Counted from the first letter of the stretch, positions 43,342-51,660 are shown. The stretch: 64,000 bases of DNA from UBA1351 sp965140555 (GCA_965140555.1 OZ223259.1:1426001-1490000), one strand, 5' to 3'. The notes: generated by a model not told the origin, from the sequence alone. Numbers and translations are program-made.

Positions 43342-45312
43342 TTATACTTGGAAAAATTCTACTTCTTCTTTCAATTCTATGGATAAGTCTTGAAGCCTTT
43401 TTGCTTCATTTGCAACACTTTCAATGGATTCATACTGTTGTAAAACAGAAGCACTTACTTCTTCTGATGATGCCGCTGTTTCCTCCGATACCGATGAAAT
43501 GCTGGAAATGGCATCAACAATTAATGCATTATCTTTGCTCAATGCCTCTGCAGCATCTGTAATCGATAGTATCGTTCTTGAAATATTATTAATCGAATCT
43601 GATATTCGATTAAAGGCTTCATTGACATTAGATACTGAAACAATCTGTTCTTCTGATACGCGCGTTACTTCACCCATCATCCCAACTGTTTGGTCAACTT
43701 CCGTCTTTATACTATCGATAATATCCCCGATGTCTTTCGCTGCATCCCTTGAACCTTCTGCCAATTTTCTTATCTCTTCTGCTACAACTGCAAATCCTTT
43801 CCCATGTTCTCCGGCTCGTGCTGCTTCAATGGATGCATTTAAGGCAAGTAGATTGGTTTGAGCCGAAATAGTGGTTATCGTATCCAGAATATCCGATATA
43901 CTTGATGATTTTAATTCAAGTTCTTTAATGGCCTCTTCTACTTTCTTGGTAGAATCTTTACTCTCTTTTGATGTTTGCTCTAACTCAGACATTGTCATTT
44001 TACTTGATGTATTAATCTCTGTCACTTGAGCAATTTCAGTATTCATTTGTTGACTCTTTAATAATAAGTCTTTGAACTTACCATCGAATTCTTCTGTTAA
44101 CAGTGCACTTTTTTCAGCATCACTCGCTTGATCTGTTGCTCCTTTGGCAATCTCCTCAACAGCACCCGTAATCTCTAAAGATAACTCTTTGGTATTTATT
44201 GCAACACTATTTAATTCAATCGTTGCAACATTCAAATCCTCGGTTACATTTTTTGATTTGCCAATAACGGTTCCAATAGATGCCATTGTTTCCACAAAAT
44301 TCCTTGCCAACAGGCCAAATTCGTCTTTTCTCCTTGTAATCTTTTCCGGCAATTGTATCGTAAGGATACCTTCTTTAGCTTTTGCCATTTGCTCTTCTAT
44401 TCTTTCTAAAGGTTTTATTACGGAATTCGCCAACATAATGGCTATAAGTATCGCAATGACAGCTGCGCCTATTATTAAAAGAATAATCAAAAGGCTTAAC
44501 CTCTTTGACTCAGCAAAGGCTTCATCTGAGGGTTGTTGAACGACTAAGCCCCAACCGGTATTTTCAATAGATGTATAGGCGGCAAGCTTTATATCTCCTT
44601 CATACTCATATTCCGTTGTTCCTGTTTGACCGAGAAGCGCTTCCGCTACCGGTTCAGCTGATGACATGTCTTCTTGTTCTTCTACTTTTGACTGATTTGG
44701 GTGAGCAAGAATTATTCCCTTTGAATCAACTGCATATCCATAACCTTTCTTACTTACTTGTATCGAATTAGCTAGTTCACTAATAAACGCCAACTCTATA
44801 CTAGCACCTAGGGTCCCAACTATTTCACCTTCTCTTTCAATTGGGACTGCATATGTCACAATCGGCTTATCTGTTGTCCCTGATATAAAGACATCTGAAT
44901 AATTCTTCTCTCCTGCTATCGCCTTTTTAAAATAACTACGGTCTGATCTATCGGATAAGGTTCCTGATGTTTTATATATTTGCATACCTGATTTATCCGT
45001 CACATATATCTGGGATATAATTAATTGGGAATTAAGCATTTCCATGAGCAGGCTATCCATGTTTTCCGGCTTCATACTTGTAACTTCTTTGGTTCTAGAC
45101 ATTCCTATCATCGTTGATTCAATACTGTTCAAATGAGCAGAAATCGTATTTTCTAACCCTTCAACAATCGTCGCATTTTTTGTGAATATTCCTTGTTCTA
45201 CTTCTTTATTCGTTATGGATAAAGTAATAATAGATGTTACTAATAATGGTATTAGCACTAATAGAAACAAATACATTGTTAGTTTATAACGGTACTGATT
45301 TATCTTCCTCAT
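43342..45312 (-). CDS. Methyl-accepting chemotaxis protein, dCache type (paralogue 3)
   Basis: A third 656-residue member with the same domain order and the EEVEFFQV end, but more divergent than paralogues 1 and 2. In the sensor the Asn-rich ligand segment changes (IISQIYVTDKSGMQIYKTSG, SGTTDKPIVTYAVPIEREGE), and in the signalling helices many conservative changes occur. It has its own type of terminator. It follows the 166-residue unknown gene after 45 bases and is probably co-transcribed with it. Confidence 0.95.
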   Translation of the reverse strand: MRKINQYRYKLTMYLFLLVLIPLLVTSIITLSITNKEVEQGIFTKNATIVEGLENTISAHLNSIESTMIGMSRTKEVTSMKPENMDSLLMEMLNSQLIISQIYVTDKSGMQIYKTSGTLSDRSDRSYFKKAIAGEKNYSDVFISGTTDKPIVTYAVPIEREGEIVGTLGASIELAFISELANSIQVSKKGYGYAVDSKGIILAHPNQSKVEEQEDMSSAEPVAEALLGQTGTTEYEYEGDIKLAAYTSIENTGWGLVVQQPSDEAFAESKRLSLLIILLIIGAAVIAILIAIMLANSVIKPLERIEEQMAKAKEGILTIQLPEKITRRKDEFGLLARNFVETMASIGTVIGKSKNVTEDLNVATIELNSVAINTKELSLEITGAVEEIAKGATDQASDAEKSALLTEEFDGKFKDLLLKSQQMNTEIAQVTEINTSSKMTMSELEQTSKESKDSTKKVEEAIKELELKSSSISDILDTITTISAQTNLLALNASIEAARAGEHGKGFAVVAEEIRKLAEGSRDAAKDIGDIIDSIKTEVDQTVGMMGEVTRVSEEQIVSVSNVNEAFNRISDSINNISRTILSITDAAEALSKDNALIVDAISSISSVSEETAASSEEVSASVLQQYESIESVANEAKRLQDLSIELKEEVEFFQV

Positions 45313-45357
45313 TCATATTCTCCTCATTTTATCTAGGTAAAATCCAGCCTTATCAAT

Positions 45358-45858
45358 TTATTGCTCAATTGTTATAATGGCATCACCAAGTACATATCCA
45401 CATCCCCATTTGCTATACTTTTCATCCTCTATCGAAGTATATGGATGCTTGAATACTACTGCCATATTCTCTAAATCATATATTGTAATATATTCACTGT
45501 TATCTATACGAACAACGCCTAATTCTTTTGGCCATTGCTCCGTAAAAATTTTTTCATCTCCTTTCCAATATAGTTCCTCTTGGAACTCAGGAATCTCACA
45601 AAACTTACCACACATCAAAAAACTAATTTTCACACTAATGATTGTCGAAGGCTGTTCCGTTTCCGGAAATTCATAGATATATTTTTTAATATCTGTTTTT
45701 ATAACATCAACACCTAACGATTCAAAAAAGACTTTTTGATTCTCTGATAGTACTGACATTACTTTGTTCGAAATATTTATACTTTTATTGTTAAGATACA
45801 GTTCTCTTGTTGCATCCACATCTATATCTAGCTTCCATGGTTTAAAGTCAAATAACAT
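45358..45858 (-). CDS. Hypothetical protein, 166 residues
   Basis: I do not recognise this protein. It is soluble (no signal peptide or membrane span), acidic and rich in aromatic residues, with mixed alpha/beta content. The segment MCGKFCEIPEFQEELYWKGDEKIF contains its paired Cys residues, and GCGYVLGDAIITIEQ closes it. GGAGGC lies just before the ATG. It is the first gene of a likely two-gene operon with chemoreceptor 3, so a role in chemosensing or in modifying that receptor is possible but unproven. Confidence 0.6.
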   Translation of the reverse strand: MLFDFKPWKLDIDVDATRELYLNNKSINISNKVMSVLSENQKVFFESLGVDVIKTDIKKYIYEFPETEQPSTIISVKISFLMCGKFCEIPEFQEELYWKGDEKIFTEQWPKELGVVRIDNSEYITIYDLENMAVVFKHPYTSIEDEKYSKWGCGYVLGDAIITIEQ

Positions 45859-46010
45859 TTAATCATGCCTCCTATAAATCAAAAGTAATGTCGTTTTATC
45901 ATGATTTGTCCCATGGTATCAACTTCATCCTAATTAAAACAATTTAATCTAAATTATATCACTTTTAACCTCTGAGTAAAAGCAACTCACTTAATGTAAT
46001 CCATTCAAAT

Positions 46011-46046
46011 AAAAAAGCCTACAGTTAGTTTTAGCTATCCATAGAC
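46011..46046 (-). terminator. Terminator of the zinc operon
   Basis: GTCTATGG and CTGTAGGC pair with G-T wobbles, inside which TAG/CTA pair, then six T follow on the minus strand. It lies about 40 bases after the Fur-family stop. Confidence 0.6.
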
Positions 46047-46086
46047 TTATCTTTATACCTCATGTATTCTATCTGTGATTCTTTTT

Positions 46087-46533
46087 TCAAAAATGTTCAT
46101 TTTCTTCTTTTTTCATCTTACACTCAGGACAAACGCCAAAAAACTCCAACCTATGACTCGTAATGTCAAACATCGTCATTTCCTCAAGAGATTTTTCATA
46201 TCCCTTGATGGGACAAGTATCTAGTTCTAATATTTTTTCACAAGAAACACAGATTAAATTATGCTTATGTTTCTTCCCCTTTAGTGCGAACACAGCCTTA
46301 CTATTATCCGATATAGTACTCTTAACTACCAACTCTTTAGAAATAAATACATTAAGAATTCTGTAAATGGTAGAAAGGCTCATATTATTTTCTTTCCCTG
46401 TCAGTTCTATATAGATTTTCTCCACTGATAATGGTTTATCTGAATTCATGAGGATATCAAGAACAAGCTCTCTCTGATTTGTTCTTTTTATATCCTTCTC
46501 AATAAATATTTCTCTGTATTTATTACTTTCCAT
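46087..46533 (-). CDS. zur: Fur-family regulator, probably zinc-responsive (Zur)
   Basis: The open frame extends to 46707 but runs through the end of znuB. The ATG at 46533 with GGAAGGTGATTAC upstream gives a standard 148-residue Fur protein. The winged helix reads RTNQRELVLDIL and SLSTIYRILNVF. The metal-binding part has KHKHNLICVSCEK with a second pair in GVCPEC, the structural zinc Cys4. It is the last gene of the znuA-znuC-znuB operon and most likely represses it when zinc is plentiful, through the palindrome at 49108-49124. Assignment as Zur and not Fur or PerR rests on the zinc-transporter context. Confidence 0.88.
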   Translation of the reverse strand: MESNKYREIFIEKDIKRTNQRELVLDILMNSDKPLSVEKIYIELTGKENNMSLSTIYRILNVFISKELVVKSTISDNSKAVFALKGKKHKHNLICVSCEKILELDTCPIKGYEKSLEEMTMFDITSHRLEFFGVCPECKMKKEENEHF

Positions 46534-46574
46534 GTAATCACCTTCCAATATACATAAATACTCTATAAACTGGT

Positions 46575-47396
46575 TTATTTCATTCTTATCCGCAATTTGA
46601 TAGAAGAAACCATATAAACAATCAAATAACCTGTTGCTGAAAGAATAACTATAACAGCACCTGATGCAATATTCAATACATAAGATAAAAATAACCCACC
46701 TAAACAAAACAAATTGCCTATAACAATTGAAAGAATCATTCTTAGTTTTAAATTCTTTGACAGCAATTCAGCGATAGCAGGTGGCGCAGTAAATAAGGCA
46801 AGAACCAAAATAATCCCAACAACACGTATTAATACTACAACAGCCATTGCAATTAATACAAAAAGCAGATATTCAAGAAATGCAGTTTTTATTCCAAGAA
46901 TATATGCAAATTCCTCATCAAACATATATGACTTCCAATAATTAAACAGAGTTGCTATAACAGCAACGACTATCAACGTGAGAATCGCCATTAAATAGAT
47001 ATCAGCTCTCGTTACTGACAATATACTTCCAAATAGATAGGAAGATAGATCCGGTGGATACCCCGGCATCAAAGCAATAAATAAAATCCCAAGCGCCATG
47101 CCCAAAGACCAGAAAAGACCAATAACAACATCTGAACGTGTATTGCCCTTTCTTTTGATAAATCCTATTCCAAAAGCAGCTAAGACAGATATGAAAAAGG
47201 CACCAATAATAGGTTCAAAACCAAGAAGGTATCCTAATCCTACCCCGCCATAGGAAGTGTGAGCTATGCCTCCGCTCATCATTACAAGCTTTTTTTCCAC
47301 TATAATAACGCCAATGATTCCACACACAATACTAGCAAAAATGCTGGCAATGATTGCATTCTGAATGAATTGGTACTGAAATACTGCTAATTGCAT
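46575..47396 (-). CDS. znuB: Zinc/metal ABC transporter permease
   Basis: A 273-residue ABC-3 family permease with eight or nine spans. Family motifs include MSGGIAHTSYGGVGLGYLLG near the N-terminus, a GLFWSLGMALGILFI span, and LFTAPPAIAELLSKNLKLRM, the ATPase-contact loop. It starts one base after the ATPase gene stop. It forms the membrane channel for the zinc importer with ZnuC and ZnuA. Confidence 0.92.
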   Translation of the reverse strand: MQLAVFQYQFIQNAIIASIFASIVCGIIGVIIVEKKLVMMSGGIAHTSYGGVGLGYLLGFEPIIGAFFISVLAAFGIGFIKRKGNTRSDVVIGLFWSLGMALGILFIALMPGYPPDLSSYLFGSILSVTRADIYLMAILTLIVVAVIATLFNYWKSYMFDEEFAYILGIKTAFLEYLLFVLIAMAVVVLIRVVGIILVLALFTAPPAIAELLSKNLKLRMILSIVIGNLFCLGGLFLSYVLNIASGAVIVILSATGYLIVYMVSSIKLRIRMK

Positions 47397-47397
47397 A

Positions 47398-48186
47398 TTA
47401 CGCGTCCTCCTTATGTTCTTTCAACACTCTATGTGGTACTCCATGTGCTATAAGGTCTATAGGACACCCATACAAAGCGTTTACTACCTCTTCGTTCAGT
47501 TCAGTTGCCCCATGATAGACCAATCTCCCATTAAGACATGCTATCCTTTTCACGTGAGAAGATATAGCCAAAAGATCATGGGTTACTAAGATAATCGTCA
47601 TGTTCTTATTCAGTTCATTTAGCAAAGAAAATATCTGTTCTCTAGCGTTTGCATCGACGCTCGCTGTCGGTTCATCAAGCAACAACAATCTCGGATTAAC
47701 TGCCAGTGCTCTTGCTATAAGCATTTTTTGAAATTCTCCACCTGATAACTCTGAAATCATTCTTTCTTTAAGTTTATAAATACCTACCATATTAAGCAAT
47801 TCATCAGCTTTTTTTTTATCACTTTTCGAATATTTATTAAATGGAATAAACGTAGGATTAAGCATTCCTGTAAGAACGACCTCCTTAACAGTAATAGGAA
47901 ACCTTCTATCCAGTGTGGTGATTTGGGGTACATAACTAATAAGTCTCCCAAGATTACTCGGTTTCTTCCCATACACCCTTATTTTACCGGATGAATAAGA
48001 TACCAAACCAATAATCGCTTTAAGCAAGGTTGTTTTTCCTCCCCCATTAGGGCCAATAATACCTAAATAATCTCCATCTTCAACCTCAAGAGAAACACCT
48101 GCAATTGCAGGTGTTTCTCTGTACTTAACCGTCAAGTTTTCAATGCTGATTGCTTTACTATGATTCGCATCCTTTAAATCAATCAT
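47398..48186 (-). CDS. znuC: Zinc/metal ABC transporter ATP-binding protein
   Basis: A 262-residue ATPase. Walker A is GPNGGGKTT, the Q-loop sits in ISYVPQITTLD, the signature is LSGGEFQKM, Walker B is LLLLDEPTASVD, and the switch His is in ILVTHDLLAIS. The spacing of YVPQ and the GVPHRVL tail match metal-importer ATPases. Its ATG overlaps the znuA stop by one base (TAATG), so the two are translationally coupled. Confidence 0.93.
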   Translation of the reverse strand: MIDLKDANHSKAISIENLTVKYRETPAIAGVSLEVEDGDYLGIIGPNGGGKTTLLKAIIGLVSYSSGKIRVYGKKPSNLGRLISYVPQITTLDRRFPITVKEVVLTGMLNPTFIPFNKYSKSDKKKADELLNMVGIYKLKERMISELSGGEFQKMLIARALAVNPRLLLLDEPTASVDANAREQIFSLLNELNKNMTIILVTHDLLAISSHVKRIACLNGRLVYHGATELNEEVVNALYGCPIDLIAHGVPHRVLKEHKEDA

Positions 48187-49061
48187 TACATAACCTCCGA
48201 CATAAGTGCAGCCATCTTTTTCAGATTATCAATGTAGTTCGGTGCAAGAGGGGCTAACTGAATTGTTTTCCCACCTATTTCTTCTGCAAATGCTTCCGCT
48301 TGCTTACTTGAAACTTCGGCTTGATAGAAAATAGCCTTAATCTTTTCTTGTTTCGCCAAATCTACCATTTCTTCCAATCTTTGTGGTGTTGCTTCTTTAC
48401 CATCCTGTTCTAGCGCATACATTTGAAGATTGTAATCGTCTGCAAGATAACCAAAGGCCGGATGGAACACAATGAATTTATTGTTTTCAACATCTTTTAA
48501 TGCCGTTTCTAGTTGTTTATCCAAATCCTCAAGCTCTGCTATATATTTTTGTGCATTTTCTTCATATTTTTCTTTGTTTGCTGAGTCCAATTCACCCATC
48601 TCCTGAGCTATAGACTGCACCATCACTACAGCTCTTCTAGGTGAAAGCCATATATGAGGATCTCTTTTCCCAGGAGCCAATTCTCTATCCGGGTATGCCT
48701 TTGCTACCTCCTCTTGAAGCTTAATAATCTTCATTTCGTTTATTTCCTTTGCCTTAGGCATGATGTTCGCTTCTTCTGTCGGCACCCCTATTGCAAAGTA
48801 TAATTTCGCCTTACTGAATTGCTCCATCTCTTTGGGCGTCGGTTCATAATTAGCAGGACTATTTCCTGGCGGAACCATAGCTATTACCTCTGCCATATCA
48901 CCACATACTGCTTCTACAAAGGTTTTCTGCGGAACAATCGACACCGCTACAATTGGTTTTTCTTTAGCCGTTGTGGTAGTCGCTTCATTTGCGCACCCCG
49001 CCGACAGCATTAAAGTACTCATTATCAGTACTATAATGCTTGCTAAACTTATCTTCTTCAT
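48186..49061 (-). CDS. znuA: Zinc/metal ABC transporter substrate-binding lipoprotein
   Basis: The frame reaches 49136, but TTAGGAGGGTCAAGA precedes the ATG at 49061 (291 residues). The lipobox LSAGC lipidates Cys23. The cluster A-I fold is clear. Metal-site motifs HIWLSP and FHPAFGYLADDY give two His ligands, and a carboxylate is in YQAEVSSKQAEAF. The usual first His of the PHxYEP motif is replaced: the text is GNSPANYEP, with Asn71. The His-rich loop of ZnuA and AdcA proteins is also absent. It is the first gene of the operon, with its own promoter and operator. Manganese as the metal is possible but the Zur-like neighbour favours zinc. Confidence 0.88.
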   Translation of the reverse strand: MKKISLASIIVLIMSTLMLSAGCANEATTTTAKEKPIVAVSIVPQKTFVEAVCGDMAEVIAMVPPGNSPANYEPTPKEMEQFSKAKLYFAIGVPTEEANIMPKAKEINEMKIIKLQEEVAKAYPDRELAPGKRDPHIWLSPRRAVVMVQSIAQEMGELDSANKEKYEENAQKYIAELEDLDKQLETALKDVENNKFIVFHPAFGYLADDYNLQMYALEQDGKEATPQRLEEMVDLAKQEKIKAIFYQAEVSSKQAEAFAEEIGGKTIQLAPLAPNYIDNLKKMAALMSEVM

Positions 49062-49107
49062 TCTTGACCCTCCTAACTTCAACACATTACATTTTCCTTT
49101 AATGCAA

Positions 49108-49124
49108 ATGCAAATCATTTGCAT
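49108..49124. promoter_or_regulatory. Zur/Fur-type operator upstream of znuA
   Basis: ATGCAAAT-C-ATTTGCAT is a perfect 8-1-8 palindrome. It is preceded by an overlapping ATGCAAAT half-site (49102-49109) and followed by TTTGCAT (49131-49137). It lies just downstream of the -10 box, where a bound repressor would block transcription. Confidence 0.8.
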
Positions 49125-49141
49125 CTGAGTTTGCATGGATA

Positions 49142-49170
49142 ATTATAAGTAATACTGCAAAAATTGTCAA
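49142..49170 (-). promoter_or_regulatory. SigA-type promoter of the znu operon
   Basis: On the minus strand TTGACA (49165-49170) and TATAAT (49142-49147) are separated by 17 bases, a consensus vegetative promoter. Transcription would begin near 49135, right at the operator palindrome. Confidence 0.88.
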
Positions 49171-49210
49171 GCATTTTCTTTTATCACTTTTTCTCCTACA
49201 TCAACAAATC

Positions 49211-49244
49211 AAAAAAAGCCCCTGGACTATAATCCAGAGACTCT
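49211..49244 (-). terminator. Orphan chemoreceptor-type terminator
   Basis: The CTGGACTATAATCCAG core with flanking GCCC and A7 matches the hairpins after chemoreceptors 1 and 2. It directly adjoins the chemoreceptor fragment at 49252-49330 and now lies downstream of the flavodoxin gene, which it may terminate. Confidence 0.7.
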
Positions 49245-49251
49245 CCCTATT

Positions 49252-49330
49252 TCTTCTGATACTTTAGTTACTTCACCCATCAGATTAACTGTTTGGTTGA
49301 TTTCCATCTTTATGCTATCAATAATATCTC
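49252..49330 (-). pseudogene. Fragment of a chemoreceptor gene
   Basis: Minus-strand translation gives DIIDSIKMEINQTVNLMGEV followed by TKVSEE. It aligns with DIIGSIKTEINQTVGLMGEV and TRVSEE in the signalling helix of chemoreceptor 2. It has no start, sensor, HAMP or C-terminus, and both sides stop abruptly; the terminator of such a gene adjoins it. It is the remnant of a former fourth copy after internal deletion. Confidence 0.88.
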
Positions 49331-49337
49331 GAATAAT

Positions 49338-49763
49338 TTATTTTTCCATCAACCTTTTTGCAAATACTGCTACATCACTTAAGTCTTTTGCATCTGGCTT
49401 TCCTCTATGTAGAAGCGTAAATTCGCCTCTACAATAAAATTCCTTTTCTGAAACGGTAATGCCTTTTTGAACTAAAAGTTTCTGAATTTCCGGTCTTGCT
49501 CGTTCTGCCAAAGCAGATGTCGAAAATATAACCACTTTCCCTACTTTTGAAGCATCCAAACTGTTTATGAATTTTTTTACATTAGAATCGATTCCTGCCC
49601 AATATACAGAAGCTCCTAAAAAAAGCACGTCTATATGCTCTGTCACCTTCTCATCCACGGTTCTTGCCTTACATCCTACCGTATCAGCAATCTTTACCGC
49701 TAGCTTTTTTGTGTGTCCGGACTTTGAATAATAATATACTCCATAACTTTTATTCGTACTCAT
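49338..49763 (-). CDS. Flavodoxin-domain protein
   Basis: A 141-residue flavodoxin-like protein. The FMN phosphate loop reads YYSKSGHTKKLA and the aromatic-loop region is FLGASVYWAGID. It is shorter than protoporphyrinogen-oxidase type HemG proteins and lacks a membrane part, so it is probably a soluble electron carrier or NAD(P)H-linked reductase. A possible ribosome site (AAAGAGG) stands before the ATG. It is monocistronic. Confidence 0.82.
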   Translation of the reverse strand: MSTNKSYGVYYYSKSGHTKKLAVKIADTVGCKARTVDEKVTEHIDVLFLGASVYWAGIDSNVKKFINSLDASKVGKVVIFSTSALAERARPEIQKLLVQKGITVSEKEFYCRGEFTLLHRGKPDAKDLSDVAVFAKRLMEK

Positions 49764-50107
49764 ATTTTACCTCTTTCTTCATTGTCATATTGACTTTCAA
49801 CATGTCTCGTTACTCATAATCTGACAGATTCTGTATAGATGCATAGTGCTGTAACTGCTTGTTCTTAATAGACGAGCGTACCATTATACTAGTAACTATA
49901 TCAAGATTATATGACCTGTATATGACGGATTCTTTCTTCACTAATCCGTTTAATCAAAGGATGATTTAAGCTTAACGGATATATCATTAATATATTGGAT
50001 ATAAAATTATTCTAAATACCACGTAGCATGATTATCCGTCGTTTATTTCTATATTTCAAAATTCCTGCAATCGAATTTTATAATTTAATTCTCGTCAAAG
50101 AATCAAT
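49764..50107. other. Gene-free AT-rich gap
   Basis: No open frame of note is seen. A short stretch at 49869-49895 (GACGAGCGTACC...ATACTAG) faintly resembles the right end of MITE family A. The rest holds short AT-rich runs. It presumably carries the flavodoxin promoter near its left part. Confidence 0.4.
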
Positions 50108-50158
50108 AAACCCAGAGATTATTGACCTCTCATAGGAAGGTCAAAATCTCTGGGTTTA
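50108..50158 (-). terminator. Long hairpin terminator after the secreted protein gene
   Basis: AAACCCAGAGATT and its exact mirror AATCTCTGGGTTT close a two-part stem (inner TTGACCT/AGGTCAA) with a small loop. It lies about 40 bases after the stop at 50198. A/T runs on both sides would allow termination either way. Confidence 0.8.
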
Positions 50159-50197
50159 TTCTTTTCTCATATAATGGCCCTTTACTTACAATGCTTG

Positions 50198-50722
50198 TTA
50201 CTCTGCCGGTTCAACTGTTGACGGAACACTTGGCACATCATCAAAGCTAGTATCCATATTTACATCATCAAAAACTTTACCGTCACTTGAAATGCCCTCA
50301 TAAGGAATAAAGTCCTCACCTGCTTGTACTGATTCAGCCATTTGTATGCCATTAACCGATATAACATTCACTTGTAATGGATAACTTTCCATAATAGTAC
50401 CGTCATATTCAACGGTTACTTCTTCACCTACTGTTAGCTGACAACCTTCCGGTAACGCTATTGCTACTAAATCACCTGATTGTAATATCTCTTCGCCCTC
50501 GTTTGGTACAACGATTGCATTTCCATCAGTTAATTCTTTTACCGTTCCTTTGAATATAACATATTCTACCACATTCAATCCGTCGTCTTCATTTGGCTCA
50601 GCAATCACTGAATATTCACCTCCATCAAATGCCGGTTCAATTTTATCTCCATGACTTATCATACTTCCAAAACAAAGGGGTACTGCTATTGCAACGAGAC
50701 CTGCTATTACGTAAAATTTCAT
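50198..50722 (-). CDS. Secreted small protein with a beta-barrel-like core
   Basis: A 174-residue protein with an N-terminal signal or anchor (residues 3-20, VIAGLVAIAVPLCFGS). The core (about 50-125) is all-beta: VIFKGTVKELTDGNAIVVPN, LPEGCQLTVGEEVTVEYDG, LQVNVISVNGIQ. It resembles the OB-like DUF3221 type of exported Firmicute proteins, though I am not certain. The C-terminal 45 residues are acidic and low complexity. It follows the membrane-anchored sigma factor after 36 bases and is probably co-transcribed, perhaps as its partner or effector. Confidence 0.65.
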   Translation of the reverse strand: MKFYVIAGLVAIAVPLCFGSMISHGDKIEPAFDGGEYSVIAEPNEDDGLNVVEYVIFKGTVKELTDGNAIVVPNEGEEILQSGDLVAIALPEGCQLTVGEEVTVEYDGTIMESYPLQVNVISVNGIQMAESVQAGEDFIPYEGISSDGKVFDDVNMDTSFDDVPSVPSTVEPAE

Positions 50723-50758
50723 TGTCTTCTTCCTTTCTCTTCCTTACACTTTAATCCT

Positions 50759-51580
50759 TTATTGTTCATTACACTTATTAGATGCAGCGTTCTCTTTGTT
50801 TTGTTGGTGTTTTTCAAATTTATTTTTTTTATGGCCATTGATATTTATGAAGATGCTTGTTACAACTAGAATAAATAGCACTATTCCTACGGTTAAAAGA
50901 ATCGGGTCATTAAATGCCTGTAAAATTCTTTCCCATAGCGTCAAATTTATTGGATTCCCTTCAAAAATTTCACCCTCTAAGATATAATCGGTTTCATATT
51001 CAAGTTGTCCCATCTGGTCAATAAATCGTTTTATAAATATACCTGTCATAAGGATTACTGAGACATTAAGTGTCATACGCAATTTTTTTATTGAAGCATT
51101 ATAAAGCCATTGGACTGTTCCCTTTGGTTTTCCCATTATTTGGGCTATTTCTTTGTGGCTAAGCCCACCTAACACTTTTAATGTAACAATTTCTTTTTCT
51201 TTTTCTTTCAATCCTTCGATCATCGTATAATAAGCGTCCATATCAACAAACGCTTCTATATTTGAATCTAACGCACCTTGCTCTATAATAGGATCACTAT
51301 CTACGTTCTTACGTTCTTTACGAATTAACATTAAGGCTTCATTTTTTACTACCCTATAAAGCCATGATACTTCTCCTTTTTGAGGAAATCTTTCCTCCTT
51401 TAAGTCCAATAACTTTAACATGACATTTTGAACAATATCATAACTATCTTGCTCATTTTTTACAACTGAAAATGCTACACCATACATGAACTGAAAGTAC
51501 TGTTTATATAATAACTCCAATCCTTCCTTTTGGTTCTCTTTAATCAGCGTAAAGATTGGTTTCAGATGCATTCGCTCCAT
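50759..51580 (-). CDS. ECF-type sigma factor with a C-terminal membrane extension
   Basis: A TTG at 51592 is in frame, but TTGGAG lies seven bases before the ATG at 51580 (273 residues). Region 2 covers about 20-90 (LYKQYFQFMYGVAFSVVKNEQDSYDIVQNVMLKLLDL) and region 4 about 120-170 (EKEIVTLKVLGGLSHKEIAQIMGKPKGTVQWLYNASIKKL). A normal ECF factor would end here. Instead about 100 residues follow, with a weak hydrophobic stretch at 172-184, an acidic 40-residue stretch and a strong span at 226-247, then a charged tail. No separate anti-sigma gene is present, so the extension may serve as a built-in membrane tether (inference). Confidence 0.85.
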   Translation of the reverse strand: MERMHLKPIFTLIKENQKEGLELLYKQYFQFMYGVAFSVVKNEQDSYDIVQNVMLKLLDLKEERFPQKGEVSWLYRVVKNEALMLIRKERKNVDSDPIIEQGALDSNIEAFVDMDAYYTMIEGLKEKEKEIVTLKVLGGLSHKEIAQIMGKPKGTVQWLYNASIKKLRMTLNVSVILMTGIFIKRFIDQMGQLEYETDYILEGEIFEGNPINLTLWERILQAFNDPILLTVGIVLFILVVTSIFININGHKKNKFEKHQQNKENAASNKCNEQ

Positions 51581-51660
51581 AATTATCTCCAATTCTTTAT
51601 CCTTAATTTTTCAACATCAGCCACTCCGTTTTGTCGGGTTAATTACTATTATTATATATT

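Noticed and set aside
46534..46707. N-terminal extension of the Fur-family frame
   Set aside because: It overlaps the end of znuB, is hydrophobic and unlike any Fur protein; a good ribosome site marks the ATG at 46533.
49869..49895. Possible very degenerate right end of MITE family A
   Set aside because: Only scattered matches (GAGCGTACC and ATACTAG); too weak to separate from chance in AT-rich DNA.
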